In this document: in pieces, positions 17,391 to 25,058 of the stretch
Position numbering within the stretch: the stretch's first letter is position 1
Layout of the letters: the number at the start of each line of letters is the position of its first letter
Origin: Roseibacillus sp.
GTDB lineage: Bacteria; Verrucomicrobiota; Verrucomicrobiae; Verrucomicrobiales; Akkermansiaceae
DNA: 27,893 nt
Reading direction: 5' to 3'
Assembly: GCA_002723015.1 (NCBI GenBank)
Contig: PBNG01000015.1
Coordinates: 79,878 to 107,770, forward strand
The notes under the pieces: model-generated
Told to the model about the DNA's origin: nothing
What the model saw: the letters and a program-made list of their open reading frames with translations, nothing else
Databases searched by the model: none
Program-made: the position numbers and the translations under genes

Positions 17391-18192
17391 TGCGCAATCG
17401 GTCCGCCACATCATCGAGAAGACTGAGCTTTCCTCCGTAGGTCTTCTGCAGGTTCTCTCGGGTGAAAACCTCATCGGTAGGTCCAGACGCCACTACCCTC
17501 ATGTTCAGGAGAACCAACCAGTCAAAATACTGCGTGACAGTCGCCAGATCATGATGAACGACGAGACAGGTTTTCCCGGTATCATTTAGATTCCTCAGGA
17601 GACTTACAATGGCCTGCTCGGTTGCTGCATCAACCGCAGCAAAAGGCTCATCCATGAAATAAAGCCTCGCATCCTGAGCAAGCGCACGCGCCAGGAAAAC
17701 TCGTTGCTGCTGCCCTCCGGAAAGCTGACTGATCTGACGGTCCGCAAGGTGAGAAATGCCGACCCTTTCCAGGCATTCCATCGAGAGTGTTCTCTGCTTT
17801 TTCCGAACTCGCCGGAACCATCCCAGTTTCCCGTAGGTACCCATGGCAACAACATCCAGGGCACTGACAGGGAAATCCCAATCCACACTCTCGCGCTGGG
17901 GAACATACCCGACCACCTTCCGCTGCTCCCTGTAGGGTCGCCCATAAATCTGGACCTCCCCAGAGGTTTTGGGCACGAGGTCCTGGCAGGCCCGAAGCAA
18001 AGTACTTTTTCCTGCTCCATTGGGGCCAATCACTCCAACCAGCTTGCCTTCCGGGATATTTAACTCCACGTCCCAGATCACCGGTTTCCGGTGATAGGCA
18101 ACCGTCAGGTCATGAATTGCCAGCGGGATCGTATCTGGATGCTCCGGGCGTCCATCCGTGGGCGCCCGGCGATCGTCAACAAACGATTTCAT
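17377..18192 (-). CDS. troB: Mn/Zn ABC transporter ATP-binding protein (TroB-like)
   Basis: The ATG at 18192 overlaps the troA stop as ATGA and has AGGAAG just upstream, so it is preferred over the in-frame start at 18210; the product has 271 residues. All ABC ATPase motifs are present: Walker A GPNGAGKST, Q-loop YVPQRESVDWDFPVSALDVV (the VDWDFP stretch is characteristic of Mn/Zn importer ATPases), signature LSGGQQQRV, Walker B LYFMDEPF, and the switch histidine in LVVHHDL. It would sit on the cytoplasmic face, driving uptake through TroC and TroD. The tight overlaps on both sides indicate translational coupling with troA and troC. Confidence 0.93.
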   Translation of the reverse strand: MKSFVDDRRAPTDGRPEHPDTIPLAIHDLTVAYHRKPVIWDVELNIPEGKLVGVIGPNGAGKSTLLRACQDLVPKTSGEVQIYGRPYREQRKVVGYVPQRESVDWDFPVSALDVVAMGTYGKLGWFRRVRKKQRTLSMECLERVGISHLADRQISQLSGGQQQRVFLARALAQDARLYFMDEPFAAVDAATEQAIVSLLRNLNDTGKTCLVVHHDLATVTQYFDWLVLLNMRVVASGPTDEVFTRENLQKTYGGKLSLLDDVADRLRNVGR

Positions 18193-19172
18193 GGCTTCCT
18201 CTCTGACCACTCCCTGAATCCTCCACGCGGGACGACTCCTCCCAAGGCAAGGGCAATGGTATTCACATTATGGTCAATCATTCCAACATAGGTGCCCTCA
18301 TACGTTCCAGCCGCTCCCATTGAATCCGAGAATAGTTGTCCTCCTACCACCACCTTGTGCCCCCGGGCCCCGGCGCCTTCGATCAGAGCTTCCACACTCT
18401 TGCGTGATACCGAGCTTTCCACAAACACGGCAGGAATTTTCCGCGCCACGAGAAAATCGACAAGCAATTCAATGTCCCGCAGACTGGGCTTTGCCTCCGT
18501 ACTTAACCCCTGGACGCCGTGAACCTCTAGTCCATAAGCTCGAGCCATGTAGCCAAAGGCATCATGAGCAGTCACGAGAACTCGCTGATCGGCCGGAATG
18601 GAAAGTAGGACTTCTCTGACGTAGTCATCCAGCCTTCTGAGCGTTCCCACATAGGAATTCGCCCTCTCCCGGTAGTAAGAACCAAACGAGGGGTCATAGT
18701 CCTCGAGGGTGTTTGAGACAACCTCCAATGCTCTCATCCAGCCAGCCACATCCATCCAGATATGGGGGTCTACCTCATTTCCTGATGCCTTGATCGAGTA
18801 TTCCCCGACCCCGTCAATCACCTCCGCAAGGGCGCAGACCGGTTTACGAACTGCCATCTTCGCGAGAACTCCGGCCATTTTTCCCTCCAAGTTCAATCCA
18901 TTATAGAAAATCACATCACCGTTGCGAAGGGCCTTCACGTCATTAGTGGTGGCCGCATACAGGTGCGGGTCCACACCCTCCGGAATGATACCGTCTACAC
19001 GGGCGCGGTCGCCAGCTACCTGCCGCACAAGGTCGGCAACCATTCCCGTGGTCGCCGTAATCACATACGGCTTGGAATCTGCAGGCCTTCCCGCGCTCTC
19101 GAGAGCCTCCTCACAATTACCGAGAAGAAGACAAAACAAAACAGCGACAGTGATGCAACGCCATGGTTTCAT
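18189..19172 (-). CDS. troA: Metal ABC transporter substrate-binding lipoprotein (TroA-like)
   Basis: Taken from the ATG at 19172 (327 residues), which gives a compact lipoprotein signal ending in LLGN-C (C20); an ATG at 19190 is the alternative and neither has a good Shine-Dalgarno sequence. The mature part is a cluster A-I metal-binding protein. The four metal ligands of Treponema TroA can be matched: H70 in GVDPHLY, H137 in DPHIWMD, H203 in VTAHDAFGY and D283 in LFSDSMG. Having His rather than Glu at the third position is more TroA-like than PsaA/MntC-like. The conserved ESSV and GTYVGM motifs are also there. Anchored outside the inner membrane, it would deliver Mn, Zn or Fe to the permeases. 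First gene of the tro operon, downstream of a DtxR-type operator. Confidence 0.92.
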   Translation of the reverse strand: MKPWRCITVAVLFCLLLGNCEEALESAGRPADSKPYVITATTGMVADLVRQVAGDRARVDGIIPEGVDPHLYAATTNDVKALRNGDVIFYNGLNLEGKMAGVLAKMAVRKPVCALAEVIDGVGEYSIKASGNEVDPHIWMDVAGWMRALEVVSNTLEDYDPSFGSYYRERANSYVGTLRRLDDYVREVLLSIPADQRVLVTAHDAFGYMARAYGLEVHGVQGLSTEAKPSLRDIELLVDFLVARKIPAVFVESSVSRKSVEALIEGAGARGHKVVVGGQLFSDSMGAAGTYEGTYVGMIDHNVNTIALALGGVVPRGGFREWSERKP

Positions 19173-19216
19173 GTGACGCAAGGGTGCCATCGGAGCTGAC
19201 TCAGGGCAATGATATT

Positions 19217-19250
19217 TTAGGTTAGGCTAATTTTTGTATTAGAGACTAAC
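19217..19250 (-). promoter_or_regulatory. DtxR/IdeR-type operator upstream of the tro operon
   Basis: The 19 bases at 19217-19235 match the DtxR/IdeR consensus TTAGGTTAGGCTAACCTAA at 15 of 19 positions; positions 1-14 are identical and the right end is T-rich. Within it, 19222-19230 is the perfect core TTAG-G-CTAA. A second dyad, TTAG-AGA-CTAA, lies at 19239-19249, so two repressor dimers could bind side by side. The site is 27-45 bases before the first possible troA start, where a promoter would be expected. Repression by metal-loaded regulator is inferred from the consensus. No other copy was noticed in the window. Confidence 0.65.
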
Positions 19251-19424
19251 ATAGAGCCGAGGACCGGATTGAAGAGAGCGCGGGCAACCACCTCACGCAT
19301 GGAAAACCGAAGAAGCACCTCGATAATATCGGCTCTTTTACTTCTATACCTTTTCTTTCCGTTAATCTGAAGTAGACCCATTCAGGAAAACATCGATTCG
19401 AATCCCGAACAGACCAGTCAGGCC

Positions 19425-20624
19425 GTGTCCGCTCTTAAATTCAGTCCAGTTGAGGAAATTATCACCGACCTCGCCAGCGGGAGACTTGTCATCGTCGCAG
19501 ATGACCCCGGAAGGGAGAATGAGGCCGATCTTATCGGAGCAGCATCACTTTCTACTTCCGAAACCATCGCTTTCATGGCCACCCATGGTCGAGGGCTGAT
19601 TTGTGCTCCCCTCACCCGCGCGCGAGTCGAGGCCCTCGCGCTCCCGCCCATGTCTCGAAGAAACCGAGAAGAACATCGGACTGCATTCACGGTGTCGGTC
19701 GACGCTGCAGAGGGAATTACCACTGGGATCTCAGCAGCGGATCGCTCCAGGACTATCTGCCTCCTCGCCGATGAAAATGCTCCCTCGGAGAGCCTCGTGC
19801 AACCCGGTCACGTTTTTCCGCTTCAGGCAGCAGATGATGGCGTCCTACGCCGAGCTGGTCATACGGAGGCTGCAGTGGATCTTGCCCGGATGGCGAATCT
19901 TCCTCCTGCTGGGGTGCTCTGCGAAATCATGTATGAGGATGGTACCATGGCACGGGTCGGGGACCTTGGAGAATATCAGAAGCAACACTGTTTGAAAGCG
20001 TGTACGATCGCACAGATTATCGAGTATCGTCGCCGCACGGAGCGCCTCGTTGAGTTCGAGGAGACGATCGATCTTCCAACGGACTACGGTGATTTCTCAT
20101 GTCATCTCTATCGCGTCCTGACCGACGGATCTCATCACCTCGCCCTCACCCGCGGCGAGATCTCTCCTGACGAACCTGTCTTGGTCCGAGTTCACTCCGA
20201 GTGTCTGACCGGGGACGTCTTCACCTCGCGCCGCTGTGACTGCGGAAGCCAGCTTCACACGGCTCTCAGGCGCATCGCAGAGGAAGGAGGAGCTTTACTG
20301 TATCTGCGCCAGGAGGGGCGAGGAATCGGACTTGCTGGCAAAATCCATGCCTACAAACTACAGGAGCAGGGTTTCGATACAGTTGAGGCGAATGAAAAAT
20401 TGGGGTTTGGATCGGACCTCCGGCACTATGGCATGGGCGCGCAAATTCTTCATGATCTCGGGATAAGGAAAATTCGTCTTCTCACCAACAACCCCAAGAA
20501 AGTCATTGGTCTGGACGGATACGGCCTCGAAATCGTTGAGCAGGCCCCCATCCGTTCCGAACCAAATCCCCACAACCAGCGCTATCTGGATACCAAACGT
20601 GACAAGCTCGGGCATCGGCTCTAG
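19425..20624 (+). CDS. ribBA: Bifunctional riboflavin biosynthesis protein RibBA
   Basis: 399 residues from a GTG start. The N-terminal half (about 1-205) is 3,4-dihydroxy-2-butanone-4-phosphate synthase, which makes the four-carbon unit of riboflavin from ribulose 5-phosphate: acidic motif DDPGRENEAD at 26-35, the HGRGLICAPL strand, and QPGHVFPL / AGHTEAAVDL. The C-terminal half (about 210-399) is GTP cyclohydrolase II, which opens GTP for the pyrimidine branch: zinc cysteines C260 (HSECLTGD), C271 and C273 (RRCDCGSQ), then LRQEGRGIGL at 304-313. All key residues are present in both halves. Cytosolic. It is followed by ribH 62 bases downstream. I looked for an FMN riboswitch in the upstream gap and found none. 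Confidence 0.96.
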   Translation: MSALKFSPVEEIITDLASGRLVIVADDPGRENEADLIGAASLSTSETIAFMATHGRGLICAPLTRARVEALALPPMSRRNREEHRTAFTVSVDAAEGITTGISAADRSRTICLLADENAPSESLVQPGHVFPLQAADDGVLRRAGHTEAAVDLARMANLPPAGVLCEIMYEDGTMARVGDLGEYQKQHCLKACTIAQIIEYRRRTERLVEFEETIDLPTDYGDFSCHLYRVLTDGSHHLALTRGEISPDEPVLVRVHSECLTGDVFTSRRCDCGSQLHTALRRIAEEGGALLYLRQEGRGIGLAGKIHAYKLQEQGFDTVEANEKLGFGSDLRHYGMGAQILHDLGIRKIRLLTNNPKKVIGLDGYGLEIVEQAPIRSEPNPHNQRYLDTKRDKLGHRL

Positions 20625-20686
20625 AAGCGGCTCTGTCACATCAGACAAGAACTCCCCGCCAAGAACCCTCCCTCAATCCAGTCACA

Positions 20687-21196
20687 ATGTCCCAAGCGCT
20701 TCCGCGAAAGCCCCGTGTTCTGCACTCCAAGGCCGGCAAACTTGCGATCGTTGCATCGAAATACAACGAGATCTATACCGACAGCCTGGTAGATAATGTC
20801 ATCCATGAACTGAGCGAACACCTCCCGCAGGCGCGGGTCGATCTGGTAAGGGTCCCCGGTGCGTTTGAAATTCCAGTAGCAACCAAGGCCCTCCTCGAAC
20901 TCGAAAAGCCCATCTGCGTCATCGCACTGGGAGTTATCATTCGAGGCGAAACTTCCCATGCCGACCTCGTGGCTCGCAATGTTACAGACTCCCTTCAGCA
21001 ACTTGCGCTGGAATACCGAACACCGGTCATTCACGAGGTGCTCCTCGTTCAGGATGAGGCTCAGGCACATATTCGCTGCATCGGAGATAAAATTAACCGC
21101 GGGATCGAAGCTGCCCGGGCCGCCGCCTCAATGGTAGACGTCTTCTCAGAACTTGACCGCAACGGAACCCTGCGCTCCCAAGCCAAGAATGCCTGA
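20687..21196 (+). CDS. ribH: 6,7-dimethyl-8-ribityllumazine synthase
   Basis: 169 residues. It catalyses the penultimate riboflavin step, joining the products of the two RibBA branches. Conserved parts are VPGAFEIP at about 56-63 (substrate loop) and ALGVIIRGETSHADLV at about 80-95, in which H91 matches the catalytic histidine. The stretch after the catalytic His is unusual: where many homologues have P-V-x-F-G-V-L-T this one reads PVIHEVLLVQDEAQAHIR, suggesting a divergent subgroup. Icosahedral or pentameric assembly cannot be judged. Its stop overlaps the nusB start by 8 bases, the common ribH-nusB pairing. Confidence 0.93.
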   Translation: MSQALPRKPRVLHSKAGKLAIVASKYNEIYTDSLVDNVIHELSEHLPQARVDLVRVPGAFEIPVATKALLELEKPICVIALGVIIRGETSHADLVARNVTDSLQQLALEYRTPVIHEVLLVQDEAQAHIRCIGDKINRGIEAARAAASMVDVFSELDRNGTLRSQAKNA

Positions 21197-22085
21197 TTCT
21201 CCACGACGCCGCATGCGCGAGTCATTGGTGCAATTTCTCTACGCGTTGCACCCATCCGGACCTCTTCCCGAAAACCTCGATCCTTCGGTCCTGCACCTGC
21301 TTCTTGAAGCGATACGGGATAAGTCCACCAAGGCGCGTGCGAAGGCGGTATTACATCTTCAACAGGGAAGGGAAAAACTCCTTGAACCCTTCCATCAAAT
21401 CCAGCGAACCCTTGATCTTGTTGGCGATTCGGATCCCTCAGATGACATCGGGTTACACCTTCGTAAATGGGGAGAAGAGGAGAGCATTCTTCAGGAGCAT
21501 CTCGAGAGCCTCCGTCGCGAATGGAATGGAAACAGGGAGCCGGAAAGGCTTCGTGAAAGCATGAAAGAGGCTCGCCGTCGCAACCGAGCCTCAATTGCAG
21601 CAGCCAATGCCGCGATGGGGTCAGACCCAACCCTTCCTGCCCTGAAAGACCTGAGAGAGCAGGCCGTAGATCTGAATGACCAGGTCGCACCTCTTTCCGG
21701 CCGCCTCTCCCTTGCTCTCGGTGATAATTTGACTGAATTACCCGAGCTCCGGGCTATTGCCAAGGCAGAGCAGGAACTCTCCCGGGCCTCAGCTTCGATC
21801 GAAGACTTCTACCAGAAACTGCGTCACCATCTTGAGACAATCGACGTTGAGCTGGCGGCTGTAATCGAGAACTACTCTCCCGATAGACTTGATCGTGTCG
21901 ACCGGGCGATCCTTCGGCTCGGAAGCTATGAACTCCTTTTTGATGAGAGTACTCCCAATCCGGTTGTCATCAACGAGGCCATTGAATTAGCACGGGCCTT
22001 TGGCACGACTGACTCCCCTGGCTTTGTCAATGGTGTCCTCGATCAGATCGCAAAGAAACAGGAGCGCGCTGGCCCCGCCGATTGA
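21189..22085 (+). CDS. nusB: NusB-domain transcription antitermination protein with a large internal insertion
   Basis: The ATG at 21189 overlaps ribH by 8 bases; a start at 21153 would run further into ribH. The product has 298 residues, whereas NusB is normally about 130-160. The N-terminus RRRMRESLVQFLYAL (about 6-20) matches NusB helix 1. The last 75 residues match the NusB C-terminal half: IENYSPDRLDRVDRAILRLG, then YELLFDESTPNPVVINEAIELARAFG and GFVNGVLDQIAK (positions about 227-290). About 200 residues lie between, against the 50-60 expected; they are helical, highly charged and probably coiled coil. Normal NusB binds boxA RNA with S10 (NusE) in rRNA antitermination. The insertion could add a partner surface. 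Placement right after ribH supports the identification. Confidence 0.88.
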   Translation: MPDSPRRRMRESLVQFLYALHPSGPLPENLDPSVLHLLLEAIRDKSTKARAKAVLHLQQGREKLLEPFHQIQRTLDLVGDSDPSDDIGLHLRKWGEEESILQEHLESLRREWNGNREPERLRESMKEARRRNRASIAAANAAMGSDPTLPALKDLREQAVDLNDQVAPLSGRLSLALGDNLTELPELRAIAKAEQELSRASASIEDFYQKLRHHLETIDVELAAVIENYSPDRLDRVDRAILRLGSYELLFDESTPNPVVINEAIELARAFGTTDSPGFVNGVLDQIAKKQERAGPAD

Positions 22086-22147
22086 GCCGGGAGCGCTCAA
22101 ATTAGACCCGGAGGGCACTCTTCTCTCTCCCGGGGAAGACCCGACCT
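22086..22147. terminator. Possible bidirectional terminator between convergent nusB and thioredoxin-fold genes
   Basis: This 62-bp gap between converging stop codons contains three CCGGG/CCCGG arms (near 22088, 22106 and 22128), so alternative short GC-rich stems can form. No clean long stem with a T-run is visible on either strand, so the call rests largely on position. Confidence 0.25.
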
Positions 22148-23206
22148 CTATTCCGCAAGCATTCCCTCAACCGTCAGGTCTACGAAAGAACCTGGACCCC
22201 CTATGTATCTGATCTTCCTCTGCTCATCCAGAACATACACGATTGGCAGATCCCTGACCCGGAACTGGGAATGAATGCGGCCGTTCTCATCGGAAAGGTT
22301 TCGCCAGGGAATTGTATTGTTTGCCCTGAGGCCCCGAAGAACCTCTTTGGAATCGGAAGTGACGCCAATCAGGTCCAGACCTCTCTGCCCATGTTGTTTG
22401 TGAAGCTGTCGCAAGAGATCCAGACCCCGCTCCGCCTCTCTCATCCGCGTATGCCAGAAAGCAAGCACAGTAACCTTCCCTTTCAGCATGCTGAGCTTGA
22501 AGGGCTCCCCAGCTGAATCCCTCCCGATCGCGTCCGGAGCCGTACGGCCCTTCGTGAGATTCTGGATAATGAAAATTTCATCCATTGCGAGCTTCGAAAC
22601 CGTCGTATCGCCCACCGCAACCTCATGGGCCTTGATGATGGCACTCCGCAGATGATCGATCCTTCTGGACATCACTTCGGGATCGTCACCAAGGCCCTTG
22701 AGCATCATCGCAATGGCGAGAGAAGCCTGACCTTGAACCTCGGGATTTGGGTTCTCCCTCTCAACCTTTTCGATCGCCTTCATTATTGCCGGGTCCGATT
22801 GGCCTGTCAGGGCAAGACAGAGCATGCCGACCCGGGGGCTCCGGGAATGAACCCTGCTCAGGGCATCCACGATAAGGCCAGCTCGCGAAACCGCACTTCC
22901 CTCCTCACGCGCGGCTGCATACACCGGAGCTCGCTCCAAAAACCACACGCAATATTCTATCGCCCATTCCTTATCAAGCGAGTCGCCGATCTCTCTCCAC
23001 ATCAACCCTCCATGGTGGGCTGAAACTGGCCGATTCTCCCACACGTTCAACTGCGCTTCGGGCTCTGCGACAGCCAGCTTACGAGCCCACTCCTCGAGAG
23101 CTCTCTCGTAATTGGACCTGATCTCCGAGGCTTCCTCAGGACCAGCCGCACGGGAACAAAAAGACCCGAATGCACAAAAAAGAGGAACGAGAAAAATCCA
23201 ACGCAT
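22148..23206 (-). CDS. Exported TlpA-like thioredoxin-fold protein lacking the CxxC active site
   Basis: The ATG at 23206 gives a signal peptide (MRWIFLVPLFCAFG...) and 352 residues; an upstream in-frame start adds an unlikely polar extension. Residues about 25-215 are an alpha-helical region I do not recognise. Residues about 220-352 are a TlpA/AhpC-type redoxin domain: APDAIGRDSAGEPFKLSMLKGK leads into strand VTVLAF, then WHTRMREAE at about 251-259 where active members have W-C-x-x-C, later DLIGVTSDS and RVRDLPIVYVLD with the conserved cis-proline at about 321. Neither active-site cysteine is present, so thiol-disulfide exchange is unlikely; a structural or binding role is more probable. 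It is last in a probable run with the alkyltransferase and SET genes. Confidence 0.82.
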   Translation of the reverse strand: MRWIFLVPLFCAFGSFCSRAAGPEEASEIRSNYERALEEWARKLAVAEPEAQLNVWENRPVSAHHGGLMWREIGDSLDKEWAIEYCVWFLERAPVYAAAREEGSAVSRAGLIVDALSRVHSRSPRVGMLCLALTGQSDPAIMKAIEKVERENPNPEVQGQASLAIAMMLKGLGDDPEVMSRRIDHLRSAIIKAHEVAVGDTTVSKLAMDEIFIIQNLTKGRTAPDAIGRDSAGEPFKLSMLKGKVTVLAFWHTRMREAERGLDLLRQLHKQHGQRGLDLIGVTSDSKEVLRGLRANNTIPWRNLSDENGRIHSQFRVRDLPIVYVLDEQRKIRYIGGPGSFVDLTVEGMLAE

Positions 23207-23244
23207 AATGCGGACAATACCGTCTGAGGATGATCTGCCAACAG

Positions 23245-23592
23245 TCAATCGTTCCAGCTCCAGATAAGAGCCTGATCGATGAGCCGGTTTTTCGCATCAA
23301 AGAGAACTCCCTCCTCCTCAAGGAGGTTCCGTTTTTTCGCTGCCGCGGCATTCAATGTCGAACCTGCATATCCTCCCAGAGAGAGATCTTTCCGGATGAT
23401 CCGGTGACAGGGCACTTGAGGAGCAAATGGATTACGGCCGAGGGCCTGTCCTATGGCCTGGGGAGATCTGCACCCTAGATGCCGGGCGAGAGCATGATAG
23501 CTAGCTACCCTTCCCCACGGGATATCTGCAACCGCTGTATAAACCAACGTCTGAAACCTGTTGGGAATCGAGCCATGAGACCTCCTTGCCAT
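23245..23592 (-). CDS. MGMT-family DNA alkyltransferase (methylated-DNA-protein cysteine methyltransferase domain)
   Basis: From the ATG at 23592 (GAGAG about 6 bases before it) the product has 115 residues; a TTG at 23604 is possible. It consists of only the C-terminal DNA-binding and catalytic domain of O6-alkylguanine-DNA alkyltransferases: IPWGRVASYHALA with the helix-turn-helix, RNPFAPQVPCHRII with acceptor C62, and GGYAGS...KRNLLEEEG. Because the PCHR cysteine is kept, it should be a real alkyl acceptor rather than an Atl-type protein, in which the cysteine is replaced by another residue. Loss of the N-terminal domain is common in small MGMT-family proteins. It starts 16 bases after the SET gene stop, so co-transcription is likely. 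Confidence 0.88.
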   Translation of the reverse strand: MARRSHGSIPNRFQTLVYTAVADIPWGRVASYHALARHLGCRSPQAIGQALGRNPFAPQVPCHRIIRKDLSLGGYAGSTLNAAAAKKRNLLEEEGVLFDAKNRLIDQALIWSWND

Positions 23593-23608
23593 AAAAGCTC
23601 TCAAACAC

Positions 23609-24205
23609 TCATTTCGTCTTCTGGGACAGACGATCCGCTAGCTCATCCCAGTAATCCCTTCCAACGATATAGCCTACACAATTATCACTTCTGCATAAAC
23701 ATGGATGGTCCTTATAGTTTTCGATGTCGAACCCGTAGTCGAACGTCAACTCCTCGCCTTCTTCTATATCGCGGAGCGAATAGAGAAAAATCTGCTTTTC
23801 TTCAATCCAAGCCTCACAGTTTGGATCGCAGGAATGATTCAGAAGGCGAGCTGTATTCCACGGCACGTTTCCGTCGAGATCCCACTTCTTGTTGAGCGTA
23901 AAAATATAGACCGCAGCATCCCCTGTCTTTTCCGCCAATTCCATCTGCGCAGTGGCTCGCCTCTCGCTCTCCTCCTTGTCAATCCTTTCGCCCAGATATT
24001 CAATGATCCGCTTGCCGGTCGGAATCTCCTTCACCGCGTAGACACCGGTGCCATGGATTTCGGAGGAGCGCGCCTCGCAATACTCGCTCTTGGCGCGGTC
24101 TTTCAATTGCTCAAGCTGGCGCCTTCGACGAGCCTTTTCTTTCAAGCTCAGGCCTTTACCACTCCCTCCTTGATCGCCCTTTCTATTTTTTCCTGATTTT
24201 CCCAT
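23609..24205 (-). CDS. SET-domain protein-lysine methyltransferase with post-SET zinc site
   Basis: Taken from the ATG at 24205 (198 residues), with GGAGG about 12 bases upstream; an ATG at 24229 has no ribosome site. Residues 1-40 are lysine/arginine-rich and likely disordered. The SET domain follows: SSEIHGTGVYAVKEIPTG, the SAM-binding and catalytic NHSCDPNCEAW with NHSCDPN at 123-129, and GEELTFDYGFD with the catalytic tyrosine. The C-terminus has CLCRSDNC (C169, C171, C176), which together with C126 of NHSC matches the post-SET zinc cluster of eukaryotic histone methyltransferases. Bacterial SET proteins are known, for example in Chlamydia, where the target is a histone-like protein. The substrate here is unknown. 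Confidence 0.9.
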   Translation of the reverse strand: MGKSGKNRKGDQGGSGKGLSLKEKARRRRQLEQLKDRAKSEYCEARSSEIHGTGVYAVKEIPTGKRIIEYLGERIDKEESERRATAQMELAEKTGDAAVYIFTLNKKWDLDGNVPWNTARLLNHSCDPNCEAWIEEKQIFLYSLRDIEEGEELTFDYGFDIENYKDHPCLCRSDNCVGYIVGRDYWDELADRLSQKTK

Positions 24206-24260
24206 GAGGTCACTACCCCTCCCACTCATTTCATGTTGTCACTGCCTAGATCCCTAGTGC

Positions 24261-24908
24261 TCATCCCCCACTATGGAGCTCCCCTCCACCAACCTCGGGC
24301 ATACCAAGAAGAACGGGATCCTCCGGAAGGCCCGGGAAAAAGCTCCGGAGATCCGCCAAACTACAATTACGCCCATCGATGAAATACCAGTCCGCCGTCC
24401 CTTTCTTTTTCACCGCGACCTGAAAACCTCGGGTTTCAATGCGGCGAGCTAACCTAGTTTGTGGGTCGATGATGCGATACTCCGCCCTTGTTGGAACAAA
24501 AACCAACCACTCAAGATACATCTGAACTTCCTTTCCCAACCTGTCCTTCCCTCGCAGGAGAACCACCTCGTGAGCCCCAGCAGGTTTTCCGACCTCATAT
24601 TTAAGCATCGAAATCCCCTGTTTTGCCATCTCGGCGGGAATTTCCGCAAGACGCCTCGCTAACTCTGACTGACCTCCCGGGAGCTTTTTAGCTGCCCGAT
24701 TTCTCCACCGGGGATACATGCGTTCTAGTGCTACGCTGTAATCTCCCCGGAGAATCTGCTGCCCCATGGCACGGGTGGCAATCACCGCCTGATTGAGGAC
24801 CTCCGGAGGCACCTTGCCAGTTTTCTGCGATCTCGCAGAGCCACCTCCAATCAACGCCAGCATCAGCAGCATCAAAAGCGTTCGACTCACGACCCATTTC
24901 TGGGACAT
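24261..24908 (-). CDS. Secreted protein of unknown function
   Basis: The ATG at 24908 has GGGGAG about 6 bases upstream and begins a clear signal peptide (SRTLLMLLMLALIGGGSARSQ), giving 215 residues; in-frame starts up to 24977 would add a non-signal extension. The mature chain has an N-terminal helical part (VIATRAMGQQILRGDYSVALERMYPRW, about 41-67) and a C-terminal alpha/beta part ending in a proline- and glycine-rich tail. I do not recognise the family. The helix-plus-small-domain layout, with a strand reading WYFIDG, recalls proteins that accompany periplasmic chaperone or NTF2-like domains, but this is only an impression. It reads in the same direction as the SET gene, 55 bases upstream. 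Confidence 0.7.
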   Translation of the reverse strand: MSQKWVVSRTLLMLLMLALIGGGSARSQKTGKVPPEVLNQAVIATRAMGQQILRGDYSVALERMYPRWRNRAAKKLPGGQSELARRLAEIPAEMAKQGISMLKYEVGKPAGAHEVVLLRGKDRLGKEVQMYLEWLVFVPTRAEYRIIDPQTRLARRIETRGFQVAVKKKGTADWYFIDGRNCSLADLRSFFPGLPEDPVLLGMPEVGGGELHSGG

Positions 24909-25058
24909 GCGGCACTCCCCGTCAAGCATAGCCACTCGAATCCATATCATCACCGGACCCAACAAGCCGGCCCACATCCGGGCACGGGAACCCGCGCCTC
25001 GTTAAAAAACGAAATGAGATTTGATCTTCCGATCTGGTCTGTCCTAATTGTGAGTGAC

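Noticed and set aside
19251..19424. FMN riboswitch upstream of ribBA
   Set aside because: The conserved FMN-element blocks are not present in this gap; only a short CGATA/TATCG palindrome near 19320 was seen, with too small a loop to be meaningful.
23508..23576. Strong AAGGAGG (minus strand, about 23581-23587) followed by an ATG at 23576
   Set aside because: That ATG is out of frame with the alkyltransferase and opens only about 23 codons. The AAGGAGG is explained by Arg-Arg codons within the gene.
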